Shown piece by piece: positions 1 to 9,390 of a DNA stretch of 64,000 nucleotides (positions are counted from its first letter, which is position 1; every line of letters starts with the position of its first letter). Source of the DNA: Microbacterium sp. C5A9 (GTDB lineage: Bacteria > Actinomycetota > Actinomycetes > Actinomycetales > Microbacteriaceae); the NCBI RefSeq assembly GCF_022627955.1, contig NZ_JABXGD010000007.1, positions 236,068 through 300,067 of the forward strand, given 5' to 3'. The notes below the pieces were generated by a model that was given only the letters and a program-made list of their open reading frames with translations, searched no databases and had not been told where the DNA came from. Made by a program: the position numbers and the translations under genes.

Positions 1-47
1 TTCGAGAACACAGACCGCTATCTCGCTCAGCGAAAGGCTGCACAGCA

Positions 48-1622
48 ATGACCGATTCCTCCTCGACAGGACGCCCGCCCGCGGCATCCTCGTCGTCCGG
101 TCCCTCGACCGGAACCTTCGCCGCAGGGCATCGCCCCGCCAGCCCCTGGCCGGCGCTGTGGGCGCTGGTCATCGGCTTCTTCATGATCCTCGTCGACACG
201 ACGATCGTCTCGGTCGCCAACCCCGCGATCAAGGCCGCACTCGACCCCAGCACCAACAACCTCGACAACGTGGTGTGGGTCACCAGCGCCTACCTGCTCG
301 CCTACGCGGTGCCCATCCTGATCACCGGACGCCTCGGCGACCGTTTCGGCCCGAAGAACATCTACCTGATCGGTCTCGCCGTCTTCACGCTCGCCTCGCT
401 CTGGTGCGGTCTGTCGGACTCGCTCGAGATGCTCATCGCCGCCCGCGCGGTGCAGGGGCTCGGCGCCGCGTTCATGACGCCCCAGACGATGGCCGTGATC
501 ACGCGCACCTTCCCGCCCGAGCGACGCGGCGCGGCGATGGGCCTGTGGGGGGCGACCGCCGGTGTCGCGACGCTGGTAGGGCCGCTGGTCGGCGGCCTGC
601 TCGTCGACGGCTTCGGCTGGGAGTGGATCTTCTTCGTCAACATCCCGGTCGGGATCGTGGCGTTCGTGCTGGCCTGGCGTCTCGTTCCGCAGCTCGCCAC
701 CAGCCCTCATCGCTTCGACATCGTCGGCGTGGTGCTGAGCGCGGTGGCGCTGTTCCTCCTCGTCTTCGGTCTGCAGGAGGGCGAGAAGTTCGACTGGGGC
801 GTCATCTGGGGGCCGATCTCGGTGTGGAGCCTGATCATCGCCGGACTCGTCGTGCTGGCGCTGTTCATCGTGCAGCAGGCGCGCACCCGCAGCGAGCCGC
901 TCGTGCCGCTCGATCTCTTCCGCGACCGCAACTTCTCGGGGGCGAACGTCGCGATCGCCGCCGTGGGATTCACGGTGACGAGCATGTCGCTGCCCATGAT
1001 GTTCTTCCTGCAGACCGCGCGGGGTCTCACCCCGACCGAGGCTGCGCTGCTGCTCATCCCGATGGCCGTGCTGTCGGGCGTGCTCGCCCCGTTCGCCGGC
1101 AAGCTGCTCGACCGTGTCGACCCGCGCATCATCCTGATCCCGGGGCTGCTGTGCGTCATCGTCGCCCTCATCTGGTACTCGACGCTGATCACCATGGACA
1201 CCCCGATCTGGATGTTCCTGATGCCGTCGGCGCTCATGGGCATCGGCAACGCGGGCATGTGGGGACCGCTCGCGACCACCGCCACCCGCAAGCTGCCGCC
1301 GCGTCAGGCGGGGGCCGGTGCCGGCATCTACAACACCACCCGCACCATCGGCTCGGTCATCGGGTCGGCCTCCATCGCCGCCTTCATGCAGTCGCGTCTC
1401 GAGGCGAACCTCCCGGGCCTCGCCGACTCCCCGGCGGGCATCAGCGGCGGCACCCTCCCGCCGCAGGTGGCCGAGGGCTTCGCCGCAGGCATGTCGCAGG
1501 CCATCCTCCTGCCGGCGTGCGTGATGGTCGTCGCGCTCGTCGCCTCGCTCTTCCTCGGACGCTATGACAAGGCGGATGCCGCGGCATCCGCGCGCGCGGA
1601 GGCGCCCGCTCCGTCGGCATGA
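48..1622 (+). CDS. MFS drug exporter, DHA2 (EmrB/QacA) family
   Basis: A 524-residue membrane protein, probably a proton-coupled multidrug exporter of the 14-helix DHA2 class. After a Ser/Pro-rich cytoplasmic tail of about 33 residues, helix 1 carries the DHA2 signature DTTIVSVANPA (about 50-60). The loop 2-3 motif A appears as GRLGDRFGPK (94-103), and the antiporter motif C as GPLVGG near residue 180. Length and motifs fit the family well. The ATG at 48 is preceded by a modest GAAAGG. The gene lies alone at the window edge and ends in a strong terminator; its upstream control region is mostly outside the window. The substrate cannot be read from sequence. Confidence 0.9.
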   Translation: MTDSSSTGRPPAASSSSGPSTGTFAAGHRPASPWPALWALVIGFFMILVDTTIVSVANPAIKAALDPSTNNLDNVVWVTSAYLLAYAVPILITGRLGDRFGPKNIYLIGLAVFTLASLWCGLSDSLEMLIAARAVQGLGAAFMTPQTMAVITRTFPPERRGAAMGLWGATAGVATLVGPLVGGLLVDGFGWEWIFFVNIPVGIVAFVLAWRLVPQLATSPHRFDIVGVVLSAVALFLLVFGLQEGEKFDWGVIWGPISVWSLIIAGLVVLALFIVQQARTRSEPLVPLDLFRDRNFSGANVAIAAVGFTVTSMSLPMMFFLQTARGLTPTEAALLLIPMAVLSGVLAPFAGKLLDRVDPRIILIPGLLCVIVALIWYSTLITMDTPIWMFLMPSALMGIGNAGMWGPLATTATRKLPPRQAGAGAGIYNTTRTIGSVIGSASIAAFMQSRLEANLPGLADSPAGISGGTLPPQVAEGFAAGMSQAILLPACVMVVALVASLFLGRYDKADAAASARAEAPAPSA

Positions 1623-1637
1623 CCGATCTCTGACGAC

Positions 1638-1677
1638 GGGCCGGGTCCTCTGCACGATCATGCGGAGGACCCGGCCC
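1638..1677. terminator. Hairpin terminator after the DHA2 exporter
   Basis: GGGCCGGGTCCTC (1638-1650) pairs perfectly with GAGGACCCGGCCC (1665-1677), followed by a short pyrimidine tract. It lies just after the stop codon at 1622 and separates the exporter from the GNAT gene. Confidence 0.8.
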
Positions 1678-1752
1678 TCTTCCGTCGGCCGGGCTCCTGC
1701 ACCGAGCCTGACCGGTTTGCCACCGCCGCAGCAGGTGTGATGTCATCGGGCG

Positions 1753-2283
1753 ATGACGATCGAGCTCACGAAGCCCACCGCCGACCTCTTCGACTCCTGG
1801 GCGGCGGCCGTCGCCGAGTTCGGTGACGGGCACGTCGACGGATCGGGTCTGCACGCACCCGTCACCCCGGACCGCGCGACGCTCGACGCCCTGATCGAGA
1901 AGTCGACGCTGCTCGCCGACACGAGCGCCGAACTGCCCGCGGATGCGGTGCACAACGACCTGTACTGGATCACGGACGACGGCGAGGTCGTCGGCTTCCT
2001 CTCGTTCCGTCACGATCTCAACGACTACCTGCGCGAGGTGGGCGGCCACATCGGGTACTCCGTGCGGGAGTCCCGTCGCCGCCAGGGCTATGCGTCGGCG
2101 GCGCTGCGGCTCGGACTCGAGCGTGTGCGGCAGATCGGGCTCGACCGGGTGATGGTCACGTGCGACGACGACAACGTCGGCTCGTACCGCACCATCGAGG
2201 GCGCCGGCGGCGTGCTGCAGGACGTCCGCACGCTGCCCGAGCACGGCGAGCAGCCGGTGCGACGGTACTGGATCGCCCTCTAG
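1753..2283 (+). CDS. GNAT family N-acetyltransferase
   Basis: A 176-residue cytosolic GCN5-related acetyltransferase. The acetyl-CoA pyrophosphate loop is visible as RRRQGYA (108-114) in the order strand IGYSV, loop, helix LRLGLERVR. The later strand VMVTCDDDN followed by GSYRTIEGAGG is the usual motif B region, with the Asn-Ser-Tyr contact replaced by NVGSYR. The overall pattern resembles the COG3981 predicted acetyltransferases. The start at 1753 has no clear Shine-Dalgarno sequence, so the exact start is less sure than the fold. It is monocistronic, and the substrate is unknown. Confidence 0.85.
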   Translation: MTIELTKPTADLFDSWAAAVAEFGDGHVDGSGLHAPVTPDRATLDALIEKSTLLADTSAELPADAVHNDLYWITDDGEVVGFLSFRHDLNDYLREVGGHIGYSVRESRRRQGYASAALRLGLERVRQIGLDRVMVTCDDDNVGSYRTIEGAGGVLQDVRTLPEHGEQPVRRYWIAL

Positions 2284-2334
2284 TCGCGAGCGCCGCGGAG
2301 CCCCCTCGGAACACGACGACACGCCGTCGCCGGT

Positions 2335-2340
2335 TAGGGT
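2335..2340 (+). promoter_or_regulatory. Candidate -10 (TAGGGT) of the amino-acid ABC operon
   Basis: TAGGGT fits the actinobacterial TANNNT hexamer. It overlaps the most upstream in-frame start (GTG 2339), which would then be untranscribed. This supports the start at 2405, which has GAGGAG (2391-2396) at 8 nt spacing. No convincing -35 is seen. Confidence 0.45.
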
Positions 2341-2404
2341 GGATGGTCGACGACCATCCCGGTGGCAGCATCCTGTCGCCCATCCGATCCGAGGAGCATC
2401 CGTC

Positions 2405-3883
2405 GTGATCCCACATCCCTCCCCTGCGTCTGCGCGTCTGCGCACGCTCGGACGCACCGTCGGGGCGATGGCGCTCACGGCGTTCGTCGCGGCCGGCGCC
2501 CTGCTCGGCGGAGCTTCTGCCGCCACCGCGGCCGATGACACCGAGACGTACGTCATCGGCACCGACACGACGTTCGCGCCGTTCGAGTTCACCTCTCCCG
2601 AGGGCGACCTGGTCGGCATCGACATGGATCTGCTCCGTGCGATCGCGGAGGACCAGGGCTTCGAGGTCGAGATCCGCCAGCTCGGGTTCGACGCGGCGCT
2701 GCAGGCTCTGCAGTCGAACCAGGTGGATGCCGTCATGGCCGGCATGTCGATCACCGAGGAACGTCAGCAGATCTTCGACTTCAGCGAGCCGTACTTCACC
2801 AGCGGCATCCAGCTGGGTGTGCTCGACGCGAGCGACATCCAGTCGCTCGACGACCTCGACGGCAAGACGGTGGCGGTCAAGACCGGCACGCAGGGGCAGA
2901 CCTTCGCCGAGGACAATCAGGACGAGTACGGCTTCCGCGTGACGCCCTACTCCGACACGACAGACATGGTCGATGCGGTCAAGGCCGGGCAGGCCGTGGG
3001 CTACTTCGAGGACTTCCCGGTGCTCGCCTACGGCATCCAGCAGGGATCCGGCTTCCGCCTCATCGGCGACCCGGAGCTCGGCGGCGAGTACGGTTTCGCG
3101 GTCAACAAGGGGCAGAACCCCGACCTGATCGAGAAGTTCAACGCGGGCCTCGAGAACCTCCAGGCATCGGGGGAGTACGACGAGATCGTCGACACGTACC
3201 TCGCCGGCGGTGAGGAGACCACGCAGGCGACCGACATCTTCTCGGTGGCCGTGAAGTACTGGCCCGCGCTCATGGAGGGCCTGTGGCTGACGATCCTCGC
3301 GACGCTCGTCGCGCTCGTCGCCGCGTTCATCCTGGGCATCGTGTTCGGCTTCGGTCGCATCTCGAAGTTCCTGCCGTTCCGGTGGCTCGCGACCGCGTAC
3401 GTGTTCGTCTTCCGCGGCACTCCGATCCTGGTGCAGGCGTTCTTCGTGTTCTTCGCGATCCCGCAGCTGTTCCCCGGCCTCACGTTCAACCCGTTCGTCG
3501 CGGGAGCCATCACGCTCTCGCTGAACACGGGCGCGTACATGACCGAGATCATCCGCGGCGGCATCCAGGCCGTCGACCCGGGCCAGAACGAGGCCTCGCG
3601 CTCGCTGGGTCTCGGCCACTGGAAGACCATGCAGAAGGTCGTGCTCCCGCAGGCGTTCCGCATCATGATCCCGTCGTTCGTGAACCAGGGCATCATCACC
3701 CTCAAGGACACGTCGCTGATCAGCGTCATCGGTCTCGCGGAGCTCACGTTCGTGTCGCGGCAGATCATCGCCTCGACATACCTGTCGGCCCAGGTGCTGA
3801 CGATCGTCGCCATCATCTACTTCGTCGTGATCACGCTCCTCACGCTGCTCGCGAACCGCCTGGAGAGGAAGTTCAACGCATGA
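2405..3883 (+). CDS. Polar amino-acid ABC transporter, fused binding protein and permease
   Basis: A 492-residue fusion of two ABC importer parts that are usually separate genes. Residues 1 to about 43 form a Sec signal peptide ending in an Ala-rich cleavage site. Residues 48-270 are a family 3 solute-binding domain of the GlnH type ([11 protein letters not shown], then [20 protein letters not shown]). From about 278 a GlnP-type permease follows; its EAA loop contains [20 protein letters not shown]. The binding domain is thus tethered outside the membrane to the channel. The GTG at 2405 has GAGGAG 8 nt upstream. The stop overlaps the ATG of the ATPase gene (ATGA). Likely substrates are glutamine, glutamate or another polar amino acid. 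Confidence 0.88.
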   Translation: MIPHPSPASARLRTLGRTVGAMALTAFVAAGALLGGASAATAADDTETYVIGTDTTFAPFEFTSPEGDLVGIDMDLLRAIAEDQGFEVEIRQLGFDAALQALQSNQVDAVMAGMSITEERQQIFDFSEPYFTSGIQLGVLDASDIQSLDDLDGKTVAVKTGTQGQTFAEDNQDEYGFRVTPYSDTTDMVDAVKAGQAVGYFEDFPVLAYGIQQGSGFRLIGDPELGGEYGFAVNKGQNPDLIEKFNAGLENLQASGEYDEIVDTYLAGGEETTQATDIFSVAVKYWPALMEGLWLTILATLVALVAAFILGIVFGFGRISKFLPFRWLATAYVFVFRGTPILVQAFFVFFAIPQLFPGLTFNPFVAGAITLSLNTGAYMTEIIRGGIQAVDPGQNEASRSLGLGHWKTMQKVVLPQAFRIMIPSFVNQGIITLKDTSLISVIGLAELTFVSRQIIASTYLSAQVLTIVAIIYFVVITLLTLLANRLERKFNA

Positions 3884-4608
3884 GCAAGATCGAGGTCAAA
3901 GGCCTGCACAAGTCGTTCGGCGACAATCACGTGCTCCAGGGCATCGATCTGACGGTCGACGACGGCGAGGTCGTCGCGGTCATCGGTCCGTCGGGGTCGG
4001 GCAAGTCGACCCTGCTGCGCTGCCTCAACAAGCTCGAGGAGCCGACGTCGGGGCACGTCATCGTCGACGGCGTCGACCTGACCGACAAGAGCGTCAAGCT
4101 CGACGAGGTGCGTCAGCGCATCGGCATGGTGTTCCAGCACTTCAACCTGTTCCCGCACATGACGGTGCTCGAGAACATCACGCTCGCCCCGATCGAGCTC
4201 GGCAAGCTGTCGAAGGCCGAGGCCCGTGAGCGGGCACTCGGGCTGCTCGACCGCGTGGGCCTGGCCGAGAAGGCGGATGCCAAGCCGGCATCCCTGTCGG
4301 GCGGTCAGAAGCAGCGCGTCGCGATCGCCCGTGCGCTGGCCATGGATCCCGAGATCATGCTCTTCGACGAGGCCACCAGCGCCCTCGACCCCGAGATGGT
4401 CGGCGAGGTGCTGCAGGTCATCCGCGACCTCGCCTCGGGCGGCATGACGATGGTGCTCGTCACCCACGAGATGGGCTTCGCGCGCGAGGTCTCGGGCCGC
4501 ACGGTCTTCATGGACGGCGGAGTCGTCGTCGAAGAGGCGCCGCCGGCCGAGCTGTTCGGTGCCCCGAAGAACGAGCGTCTCAAGGACTTCCTCTCGAAGG
4601 TCCTCTGA
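3880..4608 (+). CDS. Polar amino-acid ABC transporter ATPase (GlnQ-like)
   Basis: A 242-residue ABC ATPase that powers the preceding fused importer. It has Walker [10 protein letters not shown] (36-44), the Q-loop in [13 protein letters not shown], signature LSGGQ (139-143), Walker [11 protein letters not shown] (161-170) and the H-loop in VTHEM. The Q-loop sequence is typical of the polar amino-acid subfamily, and the length is standard. Its ATG overlaps the previous stop by four bases, so the two genes are translationally coupled into a two-gene complete importer. It converges on purD with a 94-nt gap in which I see no clear terminator. Confidence 0.93.
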   Translation: MSKIEVKGLHKSFGDNHVLQGIDLTVDDGEVVAVIGPSGSGKSTLLRCLNKLEEPTSGHVIVDGVDLTDKSVKLDEVRQRIGMVFQHFNLFPHMTVLENITLAPIELGKLSKAEARERALGLLDRVGLAEKADAKPASLSGGQKQRVAIARALAMDPEIMLFDEATSALDPEMVGEVLQVIRDLASGGMTMVLVTHEMGFAREVSGRTVFMDGGVVVEEAPPAELFGAPKNERLKDFLSKVL

Positions 4609-4702
4609 ACCCCTCGCCCGCGTCGAGGGCCCTCACCCGGTAAAGCCGTGCCCCCGGGCGGAAGCCGTGCAGGGTGGGGCGGTGGGCCGAGTGGGCCGAG
4701 GG

Positions 4703-5980
4703 CTACTCCGCGACGCGGGCGGCGATGTCGGTGCGGTGGTGCGAGCCCTCGAGGGAGATCAGGGCGATCGCCTCGTAGGCGCGGTCGCGCGCGGTGCGGA
4801 AGTCGGATGCCACGGCGACGACGTTCAGCACGCGTCCGCCCGTCGCGATGAGCGAGCCGCCGGGGGCGTCGGGGCTGGCGGTGGCGGCGTGCACGAGGCG
4901 CACGCCCTCGACCGCGGCGGCCTCGGCGAGGCCCTCGATGGGGCGGCCGGTCTGCGGCGCCTCGGGGTATCCCTCGCTCGCGAGCACGACGGTGATGGCG
5001 ACGTCGTCGCTGAACACCGGTGCGGGCTGATCCTCGAGGGTGCCGGATGCCGCGGCGAGCAGCAGCTCCGACAGCGGGGTGACGAGTCGCGGCAGGACGA
5101 TCTGCGTCTCGGGGTCGCCGAAGCGCGCGTTGAACTCGATCACACGCACGCCCGCGGGCGTGAGGATGAGCCCGGCGTAGAGCAGGCCGATGAACGGGGT
5201 GCCCTCGCTGTCGAGCTGACGGATCACGGGGAGCGCCACGTCGCGCGTGACCTCCTCGACGAACGCCTGCTCGCTGCCGAACTGCTCGGCGAGCCAGGGG
5301 AGAGGAGAGTAGGCGCCCATGCCACCCGTGTTCGGGCCCTCGTCGCCGTCGAACGCGCGCTTGAAGTCCTGTGCAGGGCTGAGTGCACGCACGGTGTCGC
5401 CGTCGCTGAGGAAGAACAGCGAGACCTCGGGGCCGGAGAGGAACTCCTCGATCAGCACGGGACCGGAGGGCAGATAGTGCGCGGCGTGGGCGAGCGCTTC
5501 GGAGCGGTCGGACGTCACGATGACGCCCTTGCCCGCCGCCAGCCCGTCGGCCTTCACCACGTAGGGGGCGCCCAGGTCGTCGAACGCGGCCTCGACCTCG
5601 GCTGCCGTGGTGGCGCGCACCGCGCGGCCGGTGGGCACGCCGGCGGCATCCATGATGCGCTTGGCGAACGACTTCGATCCCTCGAGCTGGGCCGCCGCCT
5701 TGCCGGGGCCGAACACCGGGATTCCGTGCGCGCGCAGCACATCGGCGACACCCGCGACGAGCGGCGCTTCGGGGCCGACGACCACGAGGTCGACGGCGTG
5801 CTCGTTCGCGAAGGCGGTCACGGCGGCGCCGTCGAGCATGTCGACCGTGACGGGGGTCGCGTCGCGCGCGATGCCGGCATTGCCGGGGGCGACGAAGATC
5901 TCGTGCTCCGCGGTCTCTGCTCGCAGAGCGAGGATGATCGCGTGCTCACGGGCACCGGAACCGAGGACGAGGATCTTCAC
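4703..5980 (-). CDS. purD: Phosphoribosylamine--glycine ligase
   Basis: The 425-residue GAR synthetase, second step of purine synthesis: phosphoribosylamine + glycine + ATP gives glycinamide ribonucleotide. The N-terminal dinucleotide-like fold starts KILVLGSGAREHA. The ATP-grasp core shows VVKADGLAAGKGV and the metal site region VIEFNARFGDPETQ, and the length is normal. The start is GTG. A TAGTCT hexamer lies 6 nt upstream with no Shine-Dalgarno, so the mRNA is probably leaderless. It follows the Nudix gene on the same strand at 44 nt; purM and purF lie 2-3 kb away on the other strand. Confidence 0.95.
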   Translation of the reverse strand: MKILVLGSGAREHAIILALRAETAEHEIFVAPGNAGIARDATPVTVDMLDGAAVTAFANEHAVDLVVVGPEAPLVAGVADVLRAHGIPVFGPGKAAAQLEGSKSFAKRIMDAAGVPTGRAVRATTAAEVEAAFDDLGAPYVVKADGLAAGKGVIVTSDRSEALAHAAHYLPSGPVLIEEFLSGPEVSLFFLSDGDTVRALSPAQDFKRAFDGDEGPNTGGMGAYSPLPWLAEQFGSEQAFVEEVTRDVALPVIRQLDSEGTPFIGLLYAGLILTPAGVRVIEFNARFGDPETQIVLPRLVTPLSELLLAAASGTLEDQPAPVFSDDVAITVVLASEGYPEAPQTGRPIEGLAEAAAVEGVRLVHAATASPDAPGGSLIATGGRVLNVVAVASDFRTARDRAYEAIALISLEGSHHRTDIAARVAE

Positions 5981-6024
5981 CCGTCCAGACTACCGACGCG
6001 GGCCGCCAGTCCGCGTGCGGCGGG

Positions 6025-6705
6025 TCAGAGCTCGATCGGGCGTTCGACCGACCGGTCCCACTCGACCGTCCACCCTGCGGCGTCGAACAGGGCGTCGAGC
6101 ACCATCGCGGTGAAACCCCACACGATCGTGCCGTCGATGTCGAACGCGGGGCCCTTCCAGGTGCGGCCCATGCGGTGGATCGTCGACGTGTGTCGGTTCG
6201 CGGGGTCGAGCAGCTGCGCCACGGGCACCCGGAACACGTCGACCGTCTCGGCATGGTCGACGGCCGCGACGCGCGAGGGGGAGCGCCACCATGCGAGCAC
6301 GGGGGTCACCACGTGGTTGCTGGCCGCGAGAGGGAGTTCGGGAAGGGTCGCGAGGATCTCGACGCCCGACGGATCGAGACCCGTCTCCTCCTCGGCCTCC
6401 CGGAGGGCGGTGGCGACCGCATCCGCATCCTCATCCTCGGCGCGGCCACCGGGAAAGGAGACCTGTCCCGGGTGCGACGACAGTGTGGCGGCGCGTCGCT
6501 GCAGCAGCACGTCGAGATCGGCGGCCATCGTCACGGAATCGGTCTGTGCGGGGATGCTGTCGAGCCGCCCGAACAGCACGAGGACGGATGCCGGCTGCGC
6601 GCTGCCGACGACCGGAGGGAAGGGGCGCGCCCAGGCCTCGGTGCGCCGCGTCGCGGCGAGCAGCTCGTCGCGCGCTCCATGCAGAGTCTCGGGATTCTGG
6701 CTCAT
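6025..6705 (-). CDS. Nudix hydrolase, CoA pyrophosphatase type
   Basis: A 226-residue Nudix hydrolase, predicted to cleave CoA or acyl-CoA to 3',5'-ADP and phosphopantetheine. The Nudix box reads GGRAEDEDADAV followed by REAEEETGL. The two extra residues between the first Glu and the REAEEE segment, and the preceding FPGG, are as in the CoA-specific branch. The reading frame stays open far upstream, but ATG 6705 begins sequence with family-like length and has TAGGCT 7 nt upstream, so leaderless initiation is likely. It is co-directional with purD. Confidence 0.85.
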   Translation of the reverse strand: MSQNPETLHGARDELLAATRRTEAWARPFPPVVGSAQPASVLVLFGRLDSIPAQTDSVTMAADLDVLLQRRAATLSSHPGQVSFPGGRAEDEDADAVATALREAEEETGLDPSGVEILATLPELPLAASNHVVTPVLAWWRSPSRVAAVDHAETVDVFRVPVAQLLDPANRHTSTIHRMGRTWKGPAFDIDGTIVWGFTAMVLDALFDAAGWTVEWDRSVERPIEL

Positions 6706-6795
6706 CGAGTCGAGCCTATGCCCGTGGCGACGGGCGGCGGCAGGCACTGATCCGAACCGACCGGCGCAGGCCCCCCCCGGCGTACCCTGGAGCAC

Positions 6796-7167
6796 ATGCC
6801 CTCCCGCAAGATCGACATCGTCGACGGACGCGCCGCTCTCGATGCCGTGCGTGCCGCCGACGCCGCCGGCGAGAAGCCGCAGCGCCCCGTGCTGGCGACG
6901 AGTGTGCGCTATCTGCTGCAGCTGCTCGACGAGAAGGCGCCAGGCAACAGCGTCGAGGTGCGGGTGCCGCCGTTCGGTGCGGTGCAGGTCATCCAGGGGC
7001 CGCGGCACACGCGGGGCACCCCGCCGAACGTGGTCGAGATGGATGCCGCCACCTGGATCGCGGTCGCGACGGGAGCGGAGCCGTGGGCGCAGGCCGCAGC
7101 ATCCGGACGCGTCCAGGCCTCGGGCACGCGGGCAGACCTCGCCGACGTGCTGCCGCTCCGCCCCTGA
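6796..7167 (+). CDS. SCP-like (bacterial sterol carrier domain) small protein
   Basis: A 123-residue cytosolic protein matching, from memory, the actinobacterial SCP-orthologue proteins found beside purine genes. A helical first half (LDAVRAADAAGEKPQRPVLA, then SVRYLLQLLDEKAPGNSVEV) leads to a conserved RVPPFGAVQVIQGPRHTRGTPP segment in two parts, then an acidic motif PPNVVEMDAATW typical of the family. The function is unknown; lipid binding is only implied by the domain name. TACCCT lies 7 nt before the ATG, with no Shine-Dalgarno. Divergent from the Nudix gene across 90 nt. Confidence 0.7.
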   Translation: MPSRKIDIVDGRAALDAVRAADAAGEKPQRPVLATSVRYLLQLLDEKAPGNSVEVRVPPFGAVQVIQGPRHTRGTPPNVVEMDAATWIAVATGAEPWAQAAASGRVQASGTRADLADVLPLRP

Positions 7168-7222
7168 CGGATCCACCCGAGACCCGCATGCGGTGCACCG
7201 ACAACGGTGGGAGAATGGGAGC

Positions 7223-7537
7223 ATGTCCTCCCACGATTCCTCCGAGACGGTCGAGGCGACCGTACGACGCGTGCCGCGATTCGGCGTTTTCATGGGCATC
7301 GGCGTCGTGCTCGGCGTCATCGCCGCCGGCATCCTCACGATGGTCGGCAGCTACGAGCCGTCGGCGGCGGTCAACGTCGTCTACCCTCCGGGCCAGGTGT
7401 TCGGATTCCTGCTGCTGTGGACCGTGCCGATCGGCGTCGCTCTCGCCAGCGTGGTCGCGTTGATCCTCGAGCGCACCGCCCGCCGTCACGATCACGTCGT
7501 GCGCGTCGAGCACGAGACGATCATCGAGAAGGACTGA
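7223..7537 (+). CDS. Small two-helix membrane protein, function unknown
   Basis: A 104-residue protein with two predicted transmembrane helices (about residues 22-43, MGIGVVLGVIAAGILTMVG, and 60-83, GFLLLWTVPIGVALASVVAL). An extracellular loop lies between them and a charged C-terminal tail is rich in Arg, His and Glu. Similar small proteins are common near purine genes in Microbacteriaceae; I do not recognise a function. GAGAAT 6 nt before the ATG could be a leaderless -10. It follows the SCP-like gene by 55 nt and may be cotranscribed. Confidence 0.7.
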   Translation: MSSHDSSETVEATVRRVPRFGVFMGIGVVLGVIAAGILTMVGSYEPSAAVNVVYPPGQVFGFLLLWTVPIGVALASVVALILERTARRHDHVVRVEHETIIEKD

Positions 7538-7552
7538 CCCCGGCCGGACCCG

Positions 7553-8185
7553 TCACGCCAGTTCGGCGATGATCGGTCGGATCGCCGCGTCGAACGACAC
7601 GACGTCGCGCCGCAGGCCGTCGGTCACGGCGACGGTGAGCGCGCCGACCCACCAGATGCCCCGCTGCGAGAACGGCAGCACCTGCACGTTCAGCTCGAAC
7701 GAGTGCGCCCGACGACCGATGTCGCGCTCGAACTCCGCGATCGCGCTGGCGTAGGCGCGGTAGGCCTCGCCGCCGATGGTTCCGCTGCCCGAGCGCGTCG
7801 CGATCGAGCTGCGGATCGACGACACGTATCGGTCGTGCGCGACGCGGGCGAAGTGCAGGGCGGATGCCGCGTGCGGCGCGATCGCCTCGGCGAGCTGCTC
7901 GGCTCCGGTCGCGGGCAGTGCGACGAGCGTGTCGAAGCCGTCGATCAGTTCGAGGGGCACTCCGGAGGGGTGTGCGCGCGGCTCGATCGTCATGTCCCAG
8001 TAGTCGCGCCACTGCTTCTCGAGCTCGGGCGTGACCTCGACCGCATCGGGTGCTCGGACGGGCAGGTCGCGCAGGCTCGGCAGGTCCTGAGGAGCGCGGA
8101 TGCCGAGCGATTGGCGCAGTGCGAGCGCGACGAGCACCGGAACGCTCGCGTCTTCGCGGATCAACCACTGCGGCTTGTCGGCCAT
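7553..8185 (-). CDS. Conserved soluble protein of unknown function
   Basis: A 210-residue soluble protein that begins MADKPQWLIRED and carries a Trp-rich middle (WRDYWDMTIEPRAHPSG) and a mostly helical second half. There are no membrane segments, signal peptide or cofactor motif that I recognise. Such proteins are sometimes named after alcohol dehydrogenases in databases, but no zinc or Rossmann motif is visible, so I do not use that name. The start at 8185 is supported by TACGAT 6 nt upstream. It is divergent from purM with 62 nt between the starts. Confidence 0.75.
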   Translation of the reverse strand: MADKPQWLIREDASVPVLVALALRQSLGIRAPQDLPSLRDLPVRAPDAVEVTPELEKQWRDYWDMTIEPRAHPSGVPLELIDGFDTLVALPATGAEQLAEAIAPHAASALHFARVAHDRYVSSIRSSIATRSGSGTIGGEAYRAYASAIAEFERDIGRRAHSFELNVQVLPFSQRGIWWVGALTVAVTDGLRRDVVSFDAAIRPIIAELA

Positions 8186-8247
8186 GGCCCCATCGTAGGA
8201 GATGGAGGGAGGGGAGAGGAGGCCTCGACGGGCGGTAGGCTGGAGGC

Positions 8248-9384
8248 GTGGCTGCCTCCCCCACCAATCCCTATTCCGAAGCCGGCGTCGATACCGCTGC
8301 AGGCGATCTCGCCGTCGAGCTGATGAAGTCCTCCGTGCGCGCGACGCACGGCCCTGAAGTGCTGGGCGGTGTCGGCGGATTCGCCGGGCTGTTCGACGCG
8401 AGCGCACTGCGCGACTTCCGTCGCCCGCTGCTCGCGACCAGCACCGACGGCGTCGGCACGAAGGTCGCCATCGCGCAGGCCATCGACAAGCACGACACGA
8501 TCGGTCAGGACCTCGTCGGCATGGTCGTCGACGACATCGTGGTGGTCGGTGCGAAGCCGCTCTTCATGACCGACTACATCGCGTGCGGCAAGGTCTTCCC
8601 GCAGCGCATCGCCGACATCGTGCGCGGCATCGCCGAGGCGTGCTCCGCCACCGGCACCGCGCTCGTCGGCGGCGAGACGGCAGAGCACCCCGGCCTCCTC
8701 GGTCCGCGCGACTACGACGTGGCGGGAGCTGCGACGGGAGTCGTCGAGGCCGACGGCATCCTCGGAGCCGACCGCGTGCAGGACGGCGACGTCGTGCTCG
8801 CGATCGAGTCGAGCGGACTCCACTCCAACGGCTACTCGCTCGTGCGCCATATCGTCACGAACGCGGGGATCGGCTACGGCGACAACGCCGCCGACTTCGG
8901 CACCACCTGGGGCGAGGCCCTGCTCGAGCCGACGCGTCTCTACACTCTTCCGCTGCTGCGTCTGATCGAGCAGCTCGGATCGGCGACCGGTTCGGGCAGC
9001 CAGGGCGTCCACGCGCTCAGCCACGTCACCGGCGGCGGCATCGCCGCGAACCTCGCCCGCGTTCTGCCGCAGGGCAGCTGGGCCGAGGTCGACCGCAGTA
9101 CGTGGTCACCGAGCCCGGTCTTCCGCGTGCTCAGCGACATCGCCGGATCCACGCTGGAGTCGGCCGAGGGCACCTGGAACCTCGGCATCGGGTTCCTCGC
9201 GGTCATCGCAGCCGACAAGAAGGACGCCGCGATCGCGGCCCTCGCAGCCGAGGGCATGCCCGCGTGGCAGGTCGCGACGGTGGGCTTCGGCGCACGTCCG
9301 GCAGGAGAGTTCGAACAGGGCGCCAAGGGCGTCGACGGTGGAGCAGTGCGCCTGGTCGGCGCCTACGCGGACGGAGCGAAGTAA
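8248..9384 (+). CDS. purM: Phosphoribosylformylglycinamidine cyclo-ligase
   Basis: The 378-residue AIR synthetase, fifth step of purine synthesis, ATP-dependent closure of the imidazole ring. The PurM fold is clear: substrate-loop ATSTDGVGTKVAIA, the metal and ATP motif GMVVDDIVVVGAKPLFMTDY, GGETAEHPG, and the C-terminal HVTGGGIAANLARVLP. Length is usual. The start is GTG at 8248 with TAGGCT 6 nt upstream; the adjacent GGAGG touches the start codon and is too close to act as a Shine-Dalgarno, so I read it as leaderless. purF follows after 6 nt, forming an operon. Confidence 0.95.
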   Translation: MAASPTNPYSEAGVDTAAGDLAVELMKSSVRATHGPEVLGGVGGFAGLFDASALRDFRRPLLATSTDGVGTKVAIAQAIDKHDTIGQDLVGMVVDDIVVVGAKPLFMTDYIACGKVFPQRIADIVRGIAEACSATGTALVGGETAEHPGLLGPRDYDVAGAATGVVEADGILGADRVQDGDVVLAIESSGLHSNGYSLVRHIVTNAGIGYGDNAADFGTTWGEALLEPTRLYTLPLLRLIEQLGSATGSGSQGVHALSHVTGGGIAANLARVLPQGSWAEVDRSTWSPSPVFRVLSDIAGSTLESAEGTWNLGIGFLAVIAADKKDAAIAALAAEGMPAWQVATVGFGARPAGEFEQGAKGVDGGAVRLVGAYADGAK

Positions 9385-9390
9385 GAGCCC

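Noticed and set aside
27..1661. A 544-residue minus-strand frame opposite the DHA2 exporter
   Set aside because: Arg/Asp/His-rich shadow without recognisable motifs; the plus strand has a complete membrane transporter.
2339..2404. Upstream GTG start (2339) for the amino-acid transporter
   Set aside because: It overlaps the likely -10 hexamer, lacks a ribosome binding site and would bury the signal peptide; GTG 2405 has GAGGAG.
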